A DNA stretch of 64,000 nucleotides from Fragilaria crotonensis (GCA_022925895.1 JAKSYS010000054.1:62001-126000); one strand, 5' to 3'. Positions 29,701 to 43,262 are shown, numbered from the stretch's first letter. Program-made: numbers and translations. Notes: generated by a model from the letters alone, not told the origin.

Positions 29701-32700
29701 TTTCGCGAATTCGTCAAAACTCACTTGCGCTTTACAAATAGACTACGCACCCTTGAATTTTGGATCGACAACCTCAATCCCGAGTTTCTTTATCCCATTC
29801 TTTCCAGGCAAACTATAATATGCACAAATCTCATGACGGCTCTAACGATCCACCTCCGCCCAATGCCATACGCATATGGTCACCTCGCGTTGCGCATCCT
29901 AGGAAAATTGGGTGGCAAGAATCGTCGTTTCCTCAGGGATGAAATCGCCCTACCTAGTGCTTGCACCCAGACTGCCTTTGCTGAGCTATCAATTGGGCTT
30001 CAATGGTCTGGCGCCAAATCTGTGGTTTTGCCCGGTTTACTTTCGAACGAAGGACGTAAGGAGGGAGACAACCACCAATCTCCAGGAAGTGTCCCGATAG
30101 TGTTGCCGCTTGAGTCGGCGTTGAAGTTACTAGCAACGGTTGCCCAAATCGACGTTGAATCTATGAGGTCTGAGGCGAAACCCGAGCGGGGTGATGATGC
30201 TGAGTTCGGGGTTGTTTTGAAGCGACTATCCAGGAAAGATGTACCTGTGCTATGGACGGAGGTCCCTGATGTCATAGACCTCAAGGCCTATGGTTGCGAC
30301 GTGGTTCATGACACTGTTTGCGATGAAGCAACCAGTGCTCTCTGCGTGATCTGCACGTCGCTTGCGTCGCTCCTTGATTTGGATGATCGACCTCCCGACC
30401 TTGCTACGATAGACCCTCCAAGGGCGAAGTGCGATCCAACGAAGCAACAATCACGAAGTCATTCCTCGAATTCTTCTGTTGCCACGAGTCAAAGAAGTGA
30501 ATGTTTGAAAGCTATCGTCAAAGGTCTCTTGTATGGTTTATCGGTTGAATGTATTGAAAGGGACTCCCGAATTTGTGCTAAAGGCCTGCTCCATTATTTG
30601 CTCGGCGTCTTGACAAGCTTTCAGGAGCATGTCATTAAGATTGATGCGAATGGATCTCGGCTATTCAACAAAGGGGTCACGAATGTCCCCTCTCCCAATG
30701 AAGTCGACTCTAGCTATATTGATACCATAGCGTCCAAGCCAGAACCAGGCAAACTTCTTTCCCCGCCGGAGGAGCTTGGATCCCTTCGGCCATTTGGCTA
30801 TTTTGAAGTTACCGCTCCGTTGGATATGCTCAACCCCTTTGTAGTCTGCGAGGCTGTTGCTGAGATGTTGAGTGAACCCACGGCCAAAATTCAATCAAAC
30901 GCTGAACAGTTCTTCGAGGAGGTGCTTAGAGAGTCGATAGGCATTTCTAGGTCTGACTCAGCTGGAATCGATGGCAAGGAATTTAATGCAGCTCAGTCGG
31001 CATTCTACGAGACATTGCTTGAGGCATTGTGTCGCTATGCGACCACGAAAGCTTGGAATGTCGTGTCAGGTTTACGTAGTGCAATCCTGGTAATGATTGA
31101 CGTTCTCGGTTCCAGTTGGGCGATGCAATACGAAACGGAACTAGTTCATACAGCGGTTTTGTCATTGAAAAGATCTGGTAGGGAAATTCCGTTCTCTGGT
31201 GTGAAAGCCTTTCAGTTCTTTGTCAGCATCTTTGTATCGTTGTACGGAAAGCCTGCCAAGTGGGATTCAATAACCTGTGTTCCTGACATCCTGGCCATTG
31301 ATAAGGAGAACGAAATCACTTCCCGTAGCGACTCAGGTGAATTCACTGTGCCATCTGATGCCGTGCTCCACATTTTGATTGTCGAACTCGCTTCGACGAA
31401 GCAAATACTAAGGTATGTCCTGACATCGCGGTGATTGGCTGTAAATTGCGTCCCACGCTCTGCTAACCATTTTTAGATTCGCCACCCGCTATGCTCTCAA
31501 ATGCCATGTTTTTGATGTGTTGGACTTGCGGGAACGAGAAAAGAAAGTGTCGCCACTGATGTCCACCATCAAGCGTGTTCTCTTTACGAGATCGCTAAGG
31601 CTCTTACCGCTCCCTGAACAAGTTGCTGTGATCGAGGCGCTTAGTACATTGGTTGATTTCGTTCCCAGGCTTCTTCCAATCGCCGACCAGCACTTACTTG
31701 CATTCTTGTCTGAGTACTTAAAGCTTTCGTCTATAGCAGATGGGGACATAACAGATCCAAGTATTGTGGGCTTCGTGGTGGATAAGAATGGTTTCACGGG
31801 TGTCACGTCGACCTCACGATACTCGCGAGGAGCAAGCCACATGACTGGATTGTTCCTACGGAGAGAGTGCGTAGCTCGACTTTGCGGAGACGTATACATT
31901 TCACTTCCTGAAGAACTACCTCTTGGCGTCCAACTCAGAGTCTCCGCTCTGCGACTTGTGAACACAGTAATCTGTCGCCATACTGACGGATTTTTCAATG
32001 CTGATGCAACGACCACCCCAATTGGTAAGTTGTTTTCGTGAGCATGTTGGCAAAATCTCTTCGTGTCTCACACTATCACAGGCAACATCCGTCCACATGT
32101 AATAAACCTACTTTTTAGGTCTCTCGTGTCCGAGCCTCCGATGTCCGTGCGCGCTGCGCATATTGCCCTCCAGGATGTGCTCGCCTTGAGTGTGGTGACG
32201 AAAGACGATGGAGAAGGCAGCAAGAGCCAGTCGCGACTTCCTAAGGAACTCTTGCAAACATGCATACGTCCGGTCCTGCTAAATCTCCGAGATTATACGA
32301 GACTCTCTGTGTCGCTATTGCGTGGCTTGGCTCGGTTGCTTTCCCTCCTCGCCAGCTGGTTCAATAAAACGCTTGGCGAGAAACTTTTGGAGCACCTTCA
32401 AAAATGGACGGAGCCAGAACTCATCATGGCTTGCAAGATTTGGAAGCACGGGGAAGAACCCATTGTTGCGGCCCGAATCCTGGATCTGTTTGCATTGTTA
32501 CCTCACGCGTCTCACTTCGTTGAGCCACTTGTAAAGACGGTAATAAAGCTTGAGGCTGCTCTACACAGATTCAAGGGTCACCAAGATCGGTCTCCCTATA
32601 GAAGGCCACTGGCGTCCTACTTGAACAAGCATAGTCAGTACGCTGTGAGTTTTTTTTTTCAGCGGTTGAAAAGTCCTATGTACAACGAACTCTTCCAGGA

Positions 32701-35700
32701 CATCGTTGAGATGAAGGAATCTGATTCCCTACGGAGTTACCTGAGTGGCCGGCAGTGCTGCGTAAAGATATTGAATGTGTGCTTCGAACGACCGCTCGCG
32801 ATCATTCGATCTGAAAAGACGTCTGCGTCCTCGACTCCTGGAAAGCCGTCACCTGGCGTTTCTAGTAGTTCGAATGACATTATGTCGACACACGGAATAT
32901 CCCTTGACCAGGGGAAGCAACGAGAAGTATCGCTGCGCCAGGATATCGAAGCCAAACAGAAGAAACTTCTGGTGTTGCAGCAGGAAGCAGCTCGGACGAA
33001 GGAAGTTTTGCAGGCTCGTATTGCGACCCTTTCCACTGCTTCAGAAGGTCAGGAAGTGACGGATGATGCGAAGCGGCGTCACAGAGTGGCTCAAGCTGCT
33101 GTAGACAAGTTGCAGAAAGAACTCACCGAGCGCAAGCAGCGATACGCCGCCGAAGTAGCTCACCCAGAGACTTCGGATTCTTCCTCAAAAAAGATGACCG
33201 TGGATGCCCTGGAGCTTCAGAACCAAGGATTTCAACTGGTGAAAACGCTCGTCAAATATAACCCGATGTATCTGACGGAACACAACGACATTGTCAGGGC
33301 CTTCCGGTGGCTGTGGAGATCAAAAGGTCGCCACTTGCGCCTTCAAAACGAAGAACTGATGCCGCCTCGATTCCATCGAGAGTCCATGCTATTGGGCTCG
33401 CTTCTAGTTGACTATTCGAAGTCCTTCCCTGGTGACGTCGATGTCTTGTTCGAAATTCTCAGGATCTTCCTTCAACCGACAACTTGCGACTTTGGATTCA
33501 TACGGTCGTTCCTCGCTACTACAGTGTCCCACGGGATCTCGAACGAGAAGAAAAAGCATTTAATTCAGCTCTTCTTTGCGTTGTTGACTGGGGAAGGACC
33601 CGAAGAAACAAAGGTCTTGTGTATCCAACTCATCGTGATGCCTATGCTACTTAACTCCTTCCCCTGTCGTAGAGAAGTTTCATTATGTCAGGAGGAGCCG
33701 ATCCGTCCTGCAGCCGACGATATTTATGACTCCTTATCGGAGGACGAACTAATTGACCAAGAGACGATTCGGAAGTTCGTCCAAGAAGTCCTGCTGCCAA
33801 ATGGTGCACCTGCGCTCTTTGGGGACAGGGCTAGAGTCGAGCTCTTGCGGCTATCGACATTGTTCATACAGAGGAAGCCGGAGTTGATGGACGCACACAA
33901 AAATGATGTCATCAAGTTTTCCTGGGCGCTGCTTAAAAGCGATGATTCTATCTGCAAGAGCTGGGCTTACTTGAATGTATGTAACTTCATTGCTGCATTC
34001 GAGACACCCGCAAAGGTTGTTTTGCAAGTCTATTATGCCTTGATACGCATGCATCAACACGATGGAAAGGGGTGTATCAGGGCAGGACTAGCAACCCTTC
34101 TTCCGACCTTGGTCGACAAGCTTAATGAGAAGGAGTTCCTTAAGTTGATCGAATACACGGTCCGGCTTCTCGACGAAGAAGGGAGCAACGAACCTCAACT
34201 CACACACATTTGGCAGACCGTTGCGAATCATCCTGGGGTATTTGTTGCCTATCGAGCTAAGTTCATGCGACACATGGTCAGCTCGCTAAGCAGAGTGGGC
34301 CTCACACCCAGCAGTCCCATTGAAAACCGGTTCCTTAGTATCACAATTGCAGAACTTGTTTTACACTGGCACAACCTTGGGCCGACGTTTTTACCGAGCG
34401 TGGACACCAGTGGCGACGCATTGTCGACTGTGCCAACAAAGAAGTTAAAAGCAGCTGACGGCCGAGCTATAGATGCCAGCATTACCCAACAAATGATCGA
34501 CGAAAAGCTTAGCGATTCATCCTACCTTGATCAGTCGATGGTGAGTACTTTGTCGAGCATTCAGCAGTAACCTTCATCATTTTCTCACCCTCTTCCCTGT
34601 AGGTTGATAATGTTGCGAACTTTCTTGTGCAAATGATGATTTTACTTGCAGATACGAAGACAGAAACGAGCTCGAAAGATCTTGAGGGGAAGACTAGTAT
34701 GCTGCTATCGGCCATCCTGCGGAAGTGGCGGACGTGTGAGATTCACTCTGCTTGCTTCGAAAAGGTAGTATCGATGTGCGCCGAAGAAGTAGCGGCCAAC
34801 AAAATCCCAATGCCAGACGCATCTGACAAGAAGGCTCGGGAGAAGGCGAAGGTGCGAGGGCCCGCCAGAACTATGAGTAGGGGGTCTAAGTCGGTGTCCT
34901 CCAAATCTTCCCAATCTCCCGGTCCTGGGAGAGAGGAGCCAAAACCGGCATCTACCGCCCTGCTGTGCGTGTGTTTGCAGGTATTCACTGTGCTGGTGAC
35001 ACTCTCTCCGAATAATTCTTTTTTTGTTTTGAATCAACGCATGGTGAATGAGATTCTTGAGGTATGCTTCCTTCGGGCCAAGCTCCGGGATGGACAGGAA
35101 ATCAGGAAGAGGCTGAAGGAGTTCTTGGTCCCTATCCTAATTGAAGGTCTGAACCAGCAAATCCACTATCCTGGGATCGATTTACGCCTGCGGGTTCTGC
35201 TGGAAAATTGCATCTTGAACTCAGAGTCGGAGTCCCTTCATTCCCTTCAAGGACCTGATAACACGAGAAAAAGTGAAGGAATTTCCTCTTCTTTTGACGA
35301 TGGACAAGTCGGTAGTCCCTGTTTGGCCTTTTTCTCGCTTGATATCATCCTTGAGGTCAGCAAAGTATTCCTATCATTCGTCGAGAGTTTCACTGGATCT
35401 CTGGTTACACTCGCAGAAAAACTAGTCGCTGTCCATCTGCAAGAGACGAGATCTGGACAGCAGGTGACCGGAACGGCTTATCGTCAGCAGCACCCTACTG
35501 CAACGTGCGGCATCCTAGATGAAGCGGTCACGGCGTCCAGAAGGAGGAAGAAGCCATTGAATGAAGCCAAATTCAGCAGTACTGCGGACCCAGGTTTGAA
35601 AACTATCACTGAGCTGAGTATCTCGCTGAGGTGCATCATCGCTTGCATGAGGTTAGTCTCCTTGACTGACCTACCGTACAGTTTCGGCAAGACTAGGCAG

Positions 35701-38700
35701 ATTTTCATGCAAACCCTAGGATCGATTCTCGATTCAGGCGATAACATCCAGCTCTTGCTGACTGCGGTAGGTATTATCGGAAAGTGGCTTGTCTCTGAGG
35801 ATGGACCAGGCCCGCTCGCGTTTGACGAAAAAGTCACTTTCTTGAGAAAGTTTTCATCCCTCGACAATCGACAGGCCCCCCCTATCGTAGCACAAACAAT
35901 TGCCGACTTGGTTGACTCGATTGTTCTTGCCATCGCAGATCAAGGGGAATTGGACAATGTTTTTCCTATCGAGACTCCAGCGTCGGACGTCCCAAGCGCT
36001 GTCGAGCTCGCCCGCGGTAGTTTGGCCCAGTGTTTCGATTCACCTCGAACAATATTCCACCGCGCCATGACCGCTTGCATGCTCAGTGCGCACTCCTCCT
36101 TCAGAAAAAGAGCGATTTCCTTCTTCTTGAGAGAGGGGGGCGCAATAGTCGAGGCCAAAGCCGATTGCGACGCATCACAGTCAACATCTGCGGGAAGGTC
36201 CGTGTTCGACATGTTGTGGAAGCTCCTCCATACTGACTACGAGGCAGTTGGCGGAAGAATGTGGCCGGTCATTTTTGTTGAGGCGTTGATAAGTGGATGT
36301 ATTTCCAAAGTAGGGGCAATATCAGGGAGGGCTAAATGGGTACCCCGACCCAACCGTTCTCCTTACACCGGATCAACTGCAGGTACAACCCAAGCTTCCC
36401 TAGGATCCTTTTTCGAGTTTATGGTCGAATTCAAGGAGCTAACGGAAGCGAGACTCGTTTCTGTTCTCTACCTGTTGCATTGGGATCCATCTCTGATGCA
36501 AGAGCTTTTCGAATCTCTGCTGGTGTCGGCCTGGAGCGAGGTTACAAGCGACGATGCTAGGGCGCTCCTTATCAGACCAATGGAACAGCTTATGTCACGT
36601 CCATGTCACTCCCATAATTTCATCAACTCAGATGTCGTTGCAAACTCTGTTCAATCAATGTTGAGGGCTTGTAGAAAGCTGCATCCGCAACCTGCTTTAG
36701 ACCCAGAACTGCTATTAAGGCTGGGTGGAATGTACTGCGCTATGCACGATGTGGTATCCATTTTGGAGCAGGAATGCAAGGTGCTTGGCTCCGGTCGCGA
36801 CGCTGTGTCCCAGAAGGTTTGGTCCGGAATATGCGCATGCCTCCAGCAGCTAGGCGAACAAAACTTGGTGCTTGGCCTAACTCAGAAGTTGTGCTGGCAG
36901 GGCGAGTCGAGTTACGTTCTTTCGCTCGATATCCACGGCTTGGTTGCGGAAGCGATCACCGGGTATTCAAAGCTTGTCGATCTCGCTGAGACGCGTGGTG
37001 ATTGTGATGAATTTCTACCAAGCGATTTTGAGATGGGCATATGGGAAAATAGGTGGGCACACCTGCAAAAGGAGATGGGTCAATTGAAGGTGGTGGCAGA
37101 GTTTGCAGCTATGAGCGGAGATGACGGCATGCTGCTAGATGCAGCATGGAAGAATCAGGATTGGGACAAAGTTGATGCATTGAAATCTTCTCCGGAATTG
37201 AACGCTTTGTACGAGCGAGGGGATCCCAGCTTGAAAATGAGTGAGATGTTGTCAGCAATCATGAGGGGGAAGCTTTCTGAGGTGGAGAATCTCCACGCCC
37301 AAACTGCTCAGTTATGCCTCCAACAGTGGCAGTCGCTGTCTAGCCTGGCGAACGGAAGTCATCAGCATTCTGCTCTACTCCATTTCTTTCACAGGCTTGT
37401 CGAATTTCGAGAATCTGGACAGATTATGGTCGAAACTACAAGTCACTCAAACAGACGAACACTTCCCGATTTGAAGAATCTTCTGAGGTAAGTTCTTGCT
37501 TAATGACCTGCTTGCTGGATAATGGTCGCTCAATTCTGTCTAGTGCTTGGAGACACCGGCTCCCAAACGATTACGATGACCTTGCCGACTGGAATGATAT
37601 TGTTACTTGGAGGACGCACATGTTCAGCTCTATCACATCCAACTTTCAGTGGAGCGAAGCTAGCACGCTTTCCACATTGCACGATCGTCCATGGACAGTC
37701 ATCAGAATGGCTAAGACCGCACGAAAGCAGGGAATACGAGAGGTCGCAATGCTGTCTTTGAATAGGATATCCGATAGCTCAATGGATGTGTCTGACGCTT
37801 TCTCGAAGTTACGCGAGCAAATCCTTCCACTTTATAACGTTGAGTCAGACCTTGAAAGGACTGCGGGCTTAAATCTTGTCAACACGACAAATCTTGGATT
37901 TTTTGACGTATCGCAGAAGAGCGAACTCTTTCGATTGAAGGCTCAATTCCTCTCTTCCCTAGTAGGTGGCAGGTCGAAAGCGAACCAAGCCTACTGCCAT
38001 GCTGTACAGGTTTGCCCGACTTACGCGAAAGCTTGGATAAGCTGGGGAAGTCTGTGTTCGTCCTTGGGGCGTCTAGCCGAAAAGCAGCAAGCACAACAAC
38101 AGCCTGACCCTGCTGGGGAAACCAAGGAGAACCCGAACGCCAAGAAAGTCGCACAATACATGGCGCAAGCGATGGGATGCTATCTCGAAGCTGTCAGTTG
38201 CGACTCTGACGAATCGTGTAGGATCCATTTGCCAAAGTGTCTGTGGATGCTTGCAAAAGATGGCTCGGCTCCAGGTGTTCTCAGTCAGACCCTTGAATCC
38301 CGAGGATCATTGCTGCCTTGTTGGGTGTGGCTGCCATGGTGTCCTCAACTGCTCACGGGGTTGTATCGCAATGAAGGTAAGGCTGCCAAGGCGATTCTCA
38401 CTGCGATGGCAAGGACGTATCCACAAGCTCTGTACTTCCCTTTGCGCGCCTTTTACCTTGAAAGGCGAGATGTCGAAAGATCGAAGGGATCGTCCGCGGG
38501 TTCTCAACAAGGGTCTGTCGTCCATTCGGAAGAGTTAATGTCGTCCCTTCGCCGCGCACACGCGAGTCTTTGGAGTTCGCTAGAAGCAATTTTGGAGGAA
38601 TTGATCGTAAAATTCCGTCCATCATACGAAGAAGAACTCCTCGCGACGATGACGGCGCTGCTGGAGCGAGTTGAGACGCAAATGGAGACCTCATTCTATT

Positions 38701-40469
38701 CTACAAAAGACAATTCTGAAGACGAAGAGGCAGTTGTGGCATCAATCTCGAAGACGCTGGGGAGAATCGGGAGCAAATTTTTCCGCGAAACCTCCAGCGA
38801 ACCCGCACTGAATAAGCGTGATGAGAGGTCACGAAAGACAGAGGCTTTCAGGGACAAGTACAAGGCACTCTTCGAAGATGACTTTCCCACACTAGCAGCA
38901 AGAACTGAGAATGAAGTCAAGGTTGAAGCCAGCTATTTCTTGGGGAGACTGCGAAAGTGGAAGAAAATGCTCGAAGAGCAAGTTTCATCTACACCGCAAC
39001 AGCTTCCTCTCGTCGAATCTTCCCAATCTCTGGCACACTTCTGTACAGAAGCACCTGACTTGTGGCCGATGTCGTGTGACCCAAGAGCAGCAAAGGAGCT
39101 GTTTGAAAAGGAGCGACCACAAGATGACAAGCAGAGCTCCTCTTCAACCTCTGCCTCTCCCTTGGAAGCTCAAACAGCGGCGGTCACAGCTGCTATTGCG
39201 GTCGCGAACTCTGCAGCTAGCGAGGGTCTCGGAGGGGAATACGGTGGTGGGTCATCGTCAATCGAGATTCCGGGTCAATACGTCCCAAATACAGTATCAG
39301 CAGTTGATTCGAAACCCCTGCCTGAGCTCCACGCCAAGCTGCTGCGATTCGAACCTCGCGTGCATGTTGTTTGTCGAAATGACCAATTGATCAGGCGTAT
39401 CGGAATGGTCGGAAGTGACGGACGACGCTATAACTTTTTGCTTCAATTTGCTATTCCATATTGGACTCGGACTGACGAACGCACGGTACAACTTAGCTAC
39501 ATATTCGAAAAGATGCTCCGACGTGATGTCGTGTGCTGCAGAAACTTTCTATCTGTGCAACCATCTCCGGTGATTCCGATCGCTCAACGCTTGCGCATGA
39601 CGTACGAGAAGGAGAGTCGACTTTCTCTTGATGACGTGTTCAGGAGACGTTGCGATCAGGCTGGTTGCGAAACCAATGTCATCGTAGGGTACTACCGATA
39701 TCGGGTGAAGAAGCTTCGCGATATGAGGTCAAACGAGAATATGTCTCCAGAGGAAATGAAGCAACTAATGATCACCATACACATCGACGTCCTTCGTGAC
39801 GTTTGCGAAACGAAAGTCGACGCCACGATTTTGCTGGATCATATCCAAGGCAATCTTGTATCCGCCGAAAACTTGTTTCACTTTCGCCGATCGTTTGCTT
39901 CGCACCTAGCCATCAATTCACTAATGCAGCACGCATTCTGCGTCGTGGTGCGAACTCCATCACGAGTTGTCCTGAATGAAACGAGTGGACAGGTGCTATC
40001 ACAGGATTTCCGGCTTTCCTACAACAATCAAGGCTTCCTCGATAGTCAAAAAGTCCCCTTCCGTTTGACACCAAACTTAAACGAGTTGATAGGACCAATC
40101 ATGATGGACGGCCGATTCATTCCCTCCTTCTCGATGGCGGCGTCTGCTATAAAATCAAACATGGAGGATATTGACTCCATTCTGCGACTGTTGATGCGAG
40201 ATGACATCGTCTCCTGGTACACATCGAAGTCCATGGCGAAAAGTGACGCAAAAACGCAGGAACTTGAGAATCAGCTGGTGGATCGAGTTGCAAAGAATGT
40301 TGCTGCGATTCAAGCTAAATTTTCTGACTGCTCAGTTCAGAGAGAGCCCAAAGGCGCTCTCAATCTGAAAACCCAACCGGTCAATCAAAGAGTGAAGGAG
40401 CTGGTTAGTGAAGCGTGTTCACTCGAAGCCTTGTCGACTATGGAGTCAAGCTTCCAGCCATGGCTCTAG
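26783..40469 (+). CDS. TRRAP/Tra1, PIKK-family pseudokinase scaffold
   Basis: The activator-binding scaffold of SAGA and NuA4/TIP60 histone acetyltransferase complexes, acting in the nucleus. Six exons join in frame: 26783-29673, 29742-31412, 31477-32024, 32082-34540, 34603-37487, 37544-40469. Their sum is 13,380 nt and gives 4,459 aa with no internal stop; introns are 56-68 bp, GT-AG. The first junction restores LVNLGLRTLEFWIDNL, the fifth LLSAWRHRLPNDYDDL, both at conserved TRRAP positions. The N-terminal 3,000 residues are HEAT-type helical repeats, then the FAT region, then a PI3K-like domain (PELHAKLLRFEPRV, RRYNFLLQFAIPYW, VPFRLTPNLNELIGP) lacking the catalytic HRD/DFG-type residues, and a FATC-like end (ILRLLMRDDIVSWYTS). 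Longer than the 3,800-aa animal protein. The stop codon lies 23 bp from that of the convergent helicase. Confidence 0.95.
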
Positions 40470-40492
40470 TAATGTTGACTCCATATCCATAC

Positions 40493-42232
40493 CTACTCTT
40501 TGCCTACTACGGTAACCAAATCTTCGATGCCTAAACGGACGGCAGTTTTTTCGTCCAAACCAGGCTCTCGCGACAAGCCAACCGACCTTGAGAAAGCAAC
40601 TGCCGCGTCAACAATTTCAGACACATGTACTCCAAACTCGGGGGCTCGCTCGACGTAGCAAGCGAGAAAGGATCGATATGCTCCCTTAGCTGCCGGGGTG
40701 AGCAAAGCATCGCCACTTCGAATAGCTTGGACGGGTTTGCCAACCATGAGCTGCCTGTCGCGAGGCGGTCGCAAAAGTTCTGAGTTCTCCACCATTCCGC
40801 GACGACTAAGTTTCCCGATCAATTTCTTTTCGAACGGCAAGACAACTTGCACCCCTTTTCCCTGCTTCCCGGCTCGTCCAGTGCGACCCAATCGGTGGAT
40901 GTAGGTATCTTCGTTGTCAGGGGAACCATGCTGGACTACTAGTGAGACATCAGGATAATCGACTCCACGACTCGATACGTCGGTAGTGAGAAGAATCGAA
41001 GGAAGAGGTGTGGAACGAAAATGTTGGCTTGTTCTTTGGCGCGCTGACTGAGACATTCGAGAGTGCAGGCGAGCGACACCTGGCATATTGAGACCAAATT
41101 CCAAGTAGTCCGCGAAGAAGGCCACCAACTTTGTCGTCGGCAAGAAGATAACTATCTTGTAGGTTTTGGTTCGATCAATTTCGTGCAGGATGATGCGTAC
41201 CAGCGAGGTAACATAGTCATCCATGCTTTCTAGTAAGACATAGGATTGCTCGACGCGCGCATTGGTCAAGCTTGCTACATCTTTCTCATCGACGCAGTTG
41301 ATCTCCTCATAATTATTTCCCAATAGATTGTCGATCACGCCTCTCATTGACTTGGGAAGCGTCGCTGAAAACAGCAATGTTTGACGCTTCCGGGGCAAGT
41401 GGCTCATGATTTTCATAACGTCGTTTTTAAAGCCCATATCCAGTAAGCAATCCATTTCATCCAACACGACAATCTTGGTAGCGTCGACAATGTCACAAAA
41501 CTTTCTGCCCTGGATTTTTGTTTCGGAGAGATGTTCCAACAGTCGACCTGGCGTCGCAACCAAAACGGCAGGTAGCCGGCCCTGATTTGATAGGAGATTA
41601 ATGTCTCGCTGGATCTTGGTGCCACCATAGAGACAAGCAACAGTCATGTCCGAAGAATGATATGTCAAGAGCAAAGCCGCTTGATCCGCGATCTGTTGTG
41701 CCAACTCTCGCGTTGGAGCTACTACGAGTATTCCAATCGTTCTCCCAGGAATGTAAAGTTCCTTGTCACCAAGAAGGAGCCGTTCAAGTGATGGTATGAG
41801 AAATGCCAGAGTCTTGCCAGTTCCAGTTCTGGCCCGGCCCACCACGCTGACGCCTTGCATCGCCACAGCGAACGTTTCAGCTTGAATTTGTGTCATTTCT
41901 TGAAGCCCTAACACCTCTACGATCGCCCTTTTGGTGGCTGGATGAATCTCGTTGCGATCAGAAAATCGAATGCTTGTCAAAAGAGTGGGATCTTGCAGTG
42001 CTTGTTCTCTTCGCGCTTCTGCTTCCACCCGTCGTATGTTCACCTTGTCTTCGATCGATGACAACCGAATGGGACGAATTCGTTTTGTCTTGCGCGAAGG
42101 ATGTTCTTCATTGTAATCGGACAAGAACAGTGGAAGCCTAGACTCACGTCCCGTTGGTATGTGAAAGGCACAAAGGCAGGTGCATAACGAGAGGCCAGCA
42201 GCCAAAAAGGCAACGAGGCGGCATGTTAGCAT
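40493..42232 (-). CDS. DEAD-box RNA helicase with DEMD motif II and organelle-type presequence
   Basis: A 579-aa superfamily 2 helicase. Motifs in order: Q-motif region (FSDRNEIHPATKRAIVEVLG), Walker A ARTGTGKT (about 134-141), Ia PTRELAQQ, VATPGRLLEHL, motif II as DEMD (about 258-261) instead of DEAD, SAT in LLFSATLPK, then domain 2 with DVSSRGVDYP and HRLGRTGRAG. Asp and Glu of motif II are kept, so ATPase activity is expected; only the third position differs. The N-terminus MLTCRLVAFLAAGLSLCTC with LCA|F is a signal peptide plus plastid-type site, suggesting a plastid RNA helicase (ribosome assembly or mRNA remodelling). The frame is open for 37 codons upstream, but the ATG at 42232 places the targeting sequence at the start. 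Confidence 0.92.
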   Translation of the reverse strand: MLTCRLVAFLAAGLSLCTCLCAFHIPTGRESRLPLFLSDYNEEHPSRKTKRIRPIRLSSIEDKVNIRRVEAEARREQALQDPTLLTSIRFSDRNEIHPATKRAIVEVLGLQEMTQIQAETFAVAMQGVSVVGRARTGTGKTLAFLIPSLERLLLGDKELYIPGRTIGILVVAPTRELAQQIADQAALLLTYHSSDMTVACLYGGTKIQRDINLLSNQGRLPAVLVATPGRLLEHLSETKIQGRKFCDIVDATKIVVLDEMDCLLDMGFKNDVMKIMSHLPRKRQTLLFSATLPKSMRGVIDNLLGNNYEEINCVDEKDVASLTNARVEQSYVLLESMDDYVTSLVRIILHEIDRTKTYKIVIFLPTTKLVAFFADYLEFGLNMPGVARLHSRMSQSARQRTSQHFRSTPLPSILLTTDVSSRGVDYPDVSLVVQHGSPDNEDTYIHRLGRTGRAGKQGKGVQVVLPFEKKLIGKLSRRGMVENSELLRPPRDRQLMVGKPVQAIRSGDALLTPAAKGAYRSFLACYVERAPEFGVHVSEIVDAAVAFSRSVGLSREPGLDEKTAVRLGIEDLVTVVGKE

Positions 42233-43262
42233 GATGTACAAAGAATGTTGTCTGCAGCACGTTAACGGGGTATCATACGATGGATTGTGGATTGCGCTCC
42301 GAAACTCGGAACTTAAAACTCGGGTGGCGGGTAGCGGCTGCAAGTAGGAGTACTAGCGAAGGCAGTACTGGTACTAGTGTTCAACGTGTACCGGTAATAC
42401 AAGTAATCCGTAGTACCAGTACATGACTACTGTCTTAATGGAGAATTGTTGTATGGTCTCATCCGTACTCCGTAGAGCTCTACACTATACTGGCTGGTAC
42501 TTGGTTTAGCACAGTACCGACTGTGGGCGCTAATCGTCGGACTTGCTGAAGATCTGCTATATTATATATATATATATTGAATACTAGTAGTGGGTACCTC
42601 ACATTTGATCGGAGTGTCTACTACAGGAAACTGGACGTACAGTACCCCCAACCTGGTCGTACTCTGTACCACTACTTTTACTGTTACTGTTTACTTTCAG
42701 TACTCAACCGTGGCGAAGTGAAAAAATTCAGACAGTATTCATTTCATCCAGTACCCCAGAGTGGTCATACTCCGTAACAGACGGACGCACGCACGCACAC
42801 ACGCACACAATTAATTTATAATATAGTAGGATATGATATAGTATGAATTGGAGTATTATTGTATTGCACCAATACAGCAGATCAACAAATGGAATTTTGA
42901 AGCATCAAACTGGCCCAACATCAGACGATGTCGTGACCAAAAGGGTTGACTAGCTTGGAAACGTTCGCAAACACCCTCGACAAACTCCGGTCTCACTACC
43001 GCACCTGCCGCTGAAATGTTCATAAGGCTTCCGTACGAAGCATCAAATGTCGCAACCATGTGAAGCGGAATATTGTTTTGCAGCAACAAGTATGATGTTA
43101 TGATGATTCGATTCTGCTATCAATGGCATGCGAAGAAATGCTTCTCGAAATGGCACCAGTGTTTCATGCCCTCCCTTCATGAATGCTCTCTCTTAATCTC
43201 ACGAAGACGGTGAAAATCCCCCAAACCTCGAAAGAAGTTCCAATTCTCGATGAGAAGTATTA
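42233..43262. other. Intergenic with simple repeats
   Basis: About 1.0 kb between the helicase start and the TMEM220 stop. Contains GTAC-rich DNA (42340-42520), an AT dinucleotide run (42559-42577) and a CGCA/CACA run (42783-42808). No gene supported. Confidence 0.55.

Noticed and set aside
32646-32661. GTGAG...TTTTCAG mini-intron in TRRAP exon 4
   Set aside because: 16-18 nt is far too short for splicing, and the continuous translation YAVSFFFQRLKSP fits the conserved protein.
42559-42808. AT and CGCA/CACA runs as an origin or regulatory feature
   Set aside because: Ordinary microsatellites without further structure.
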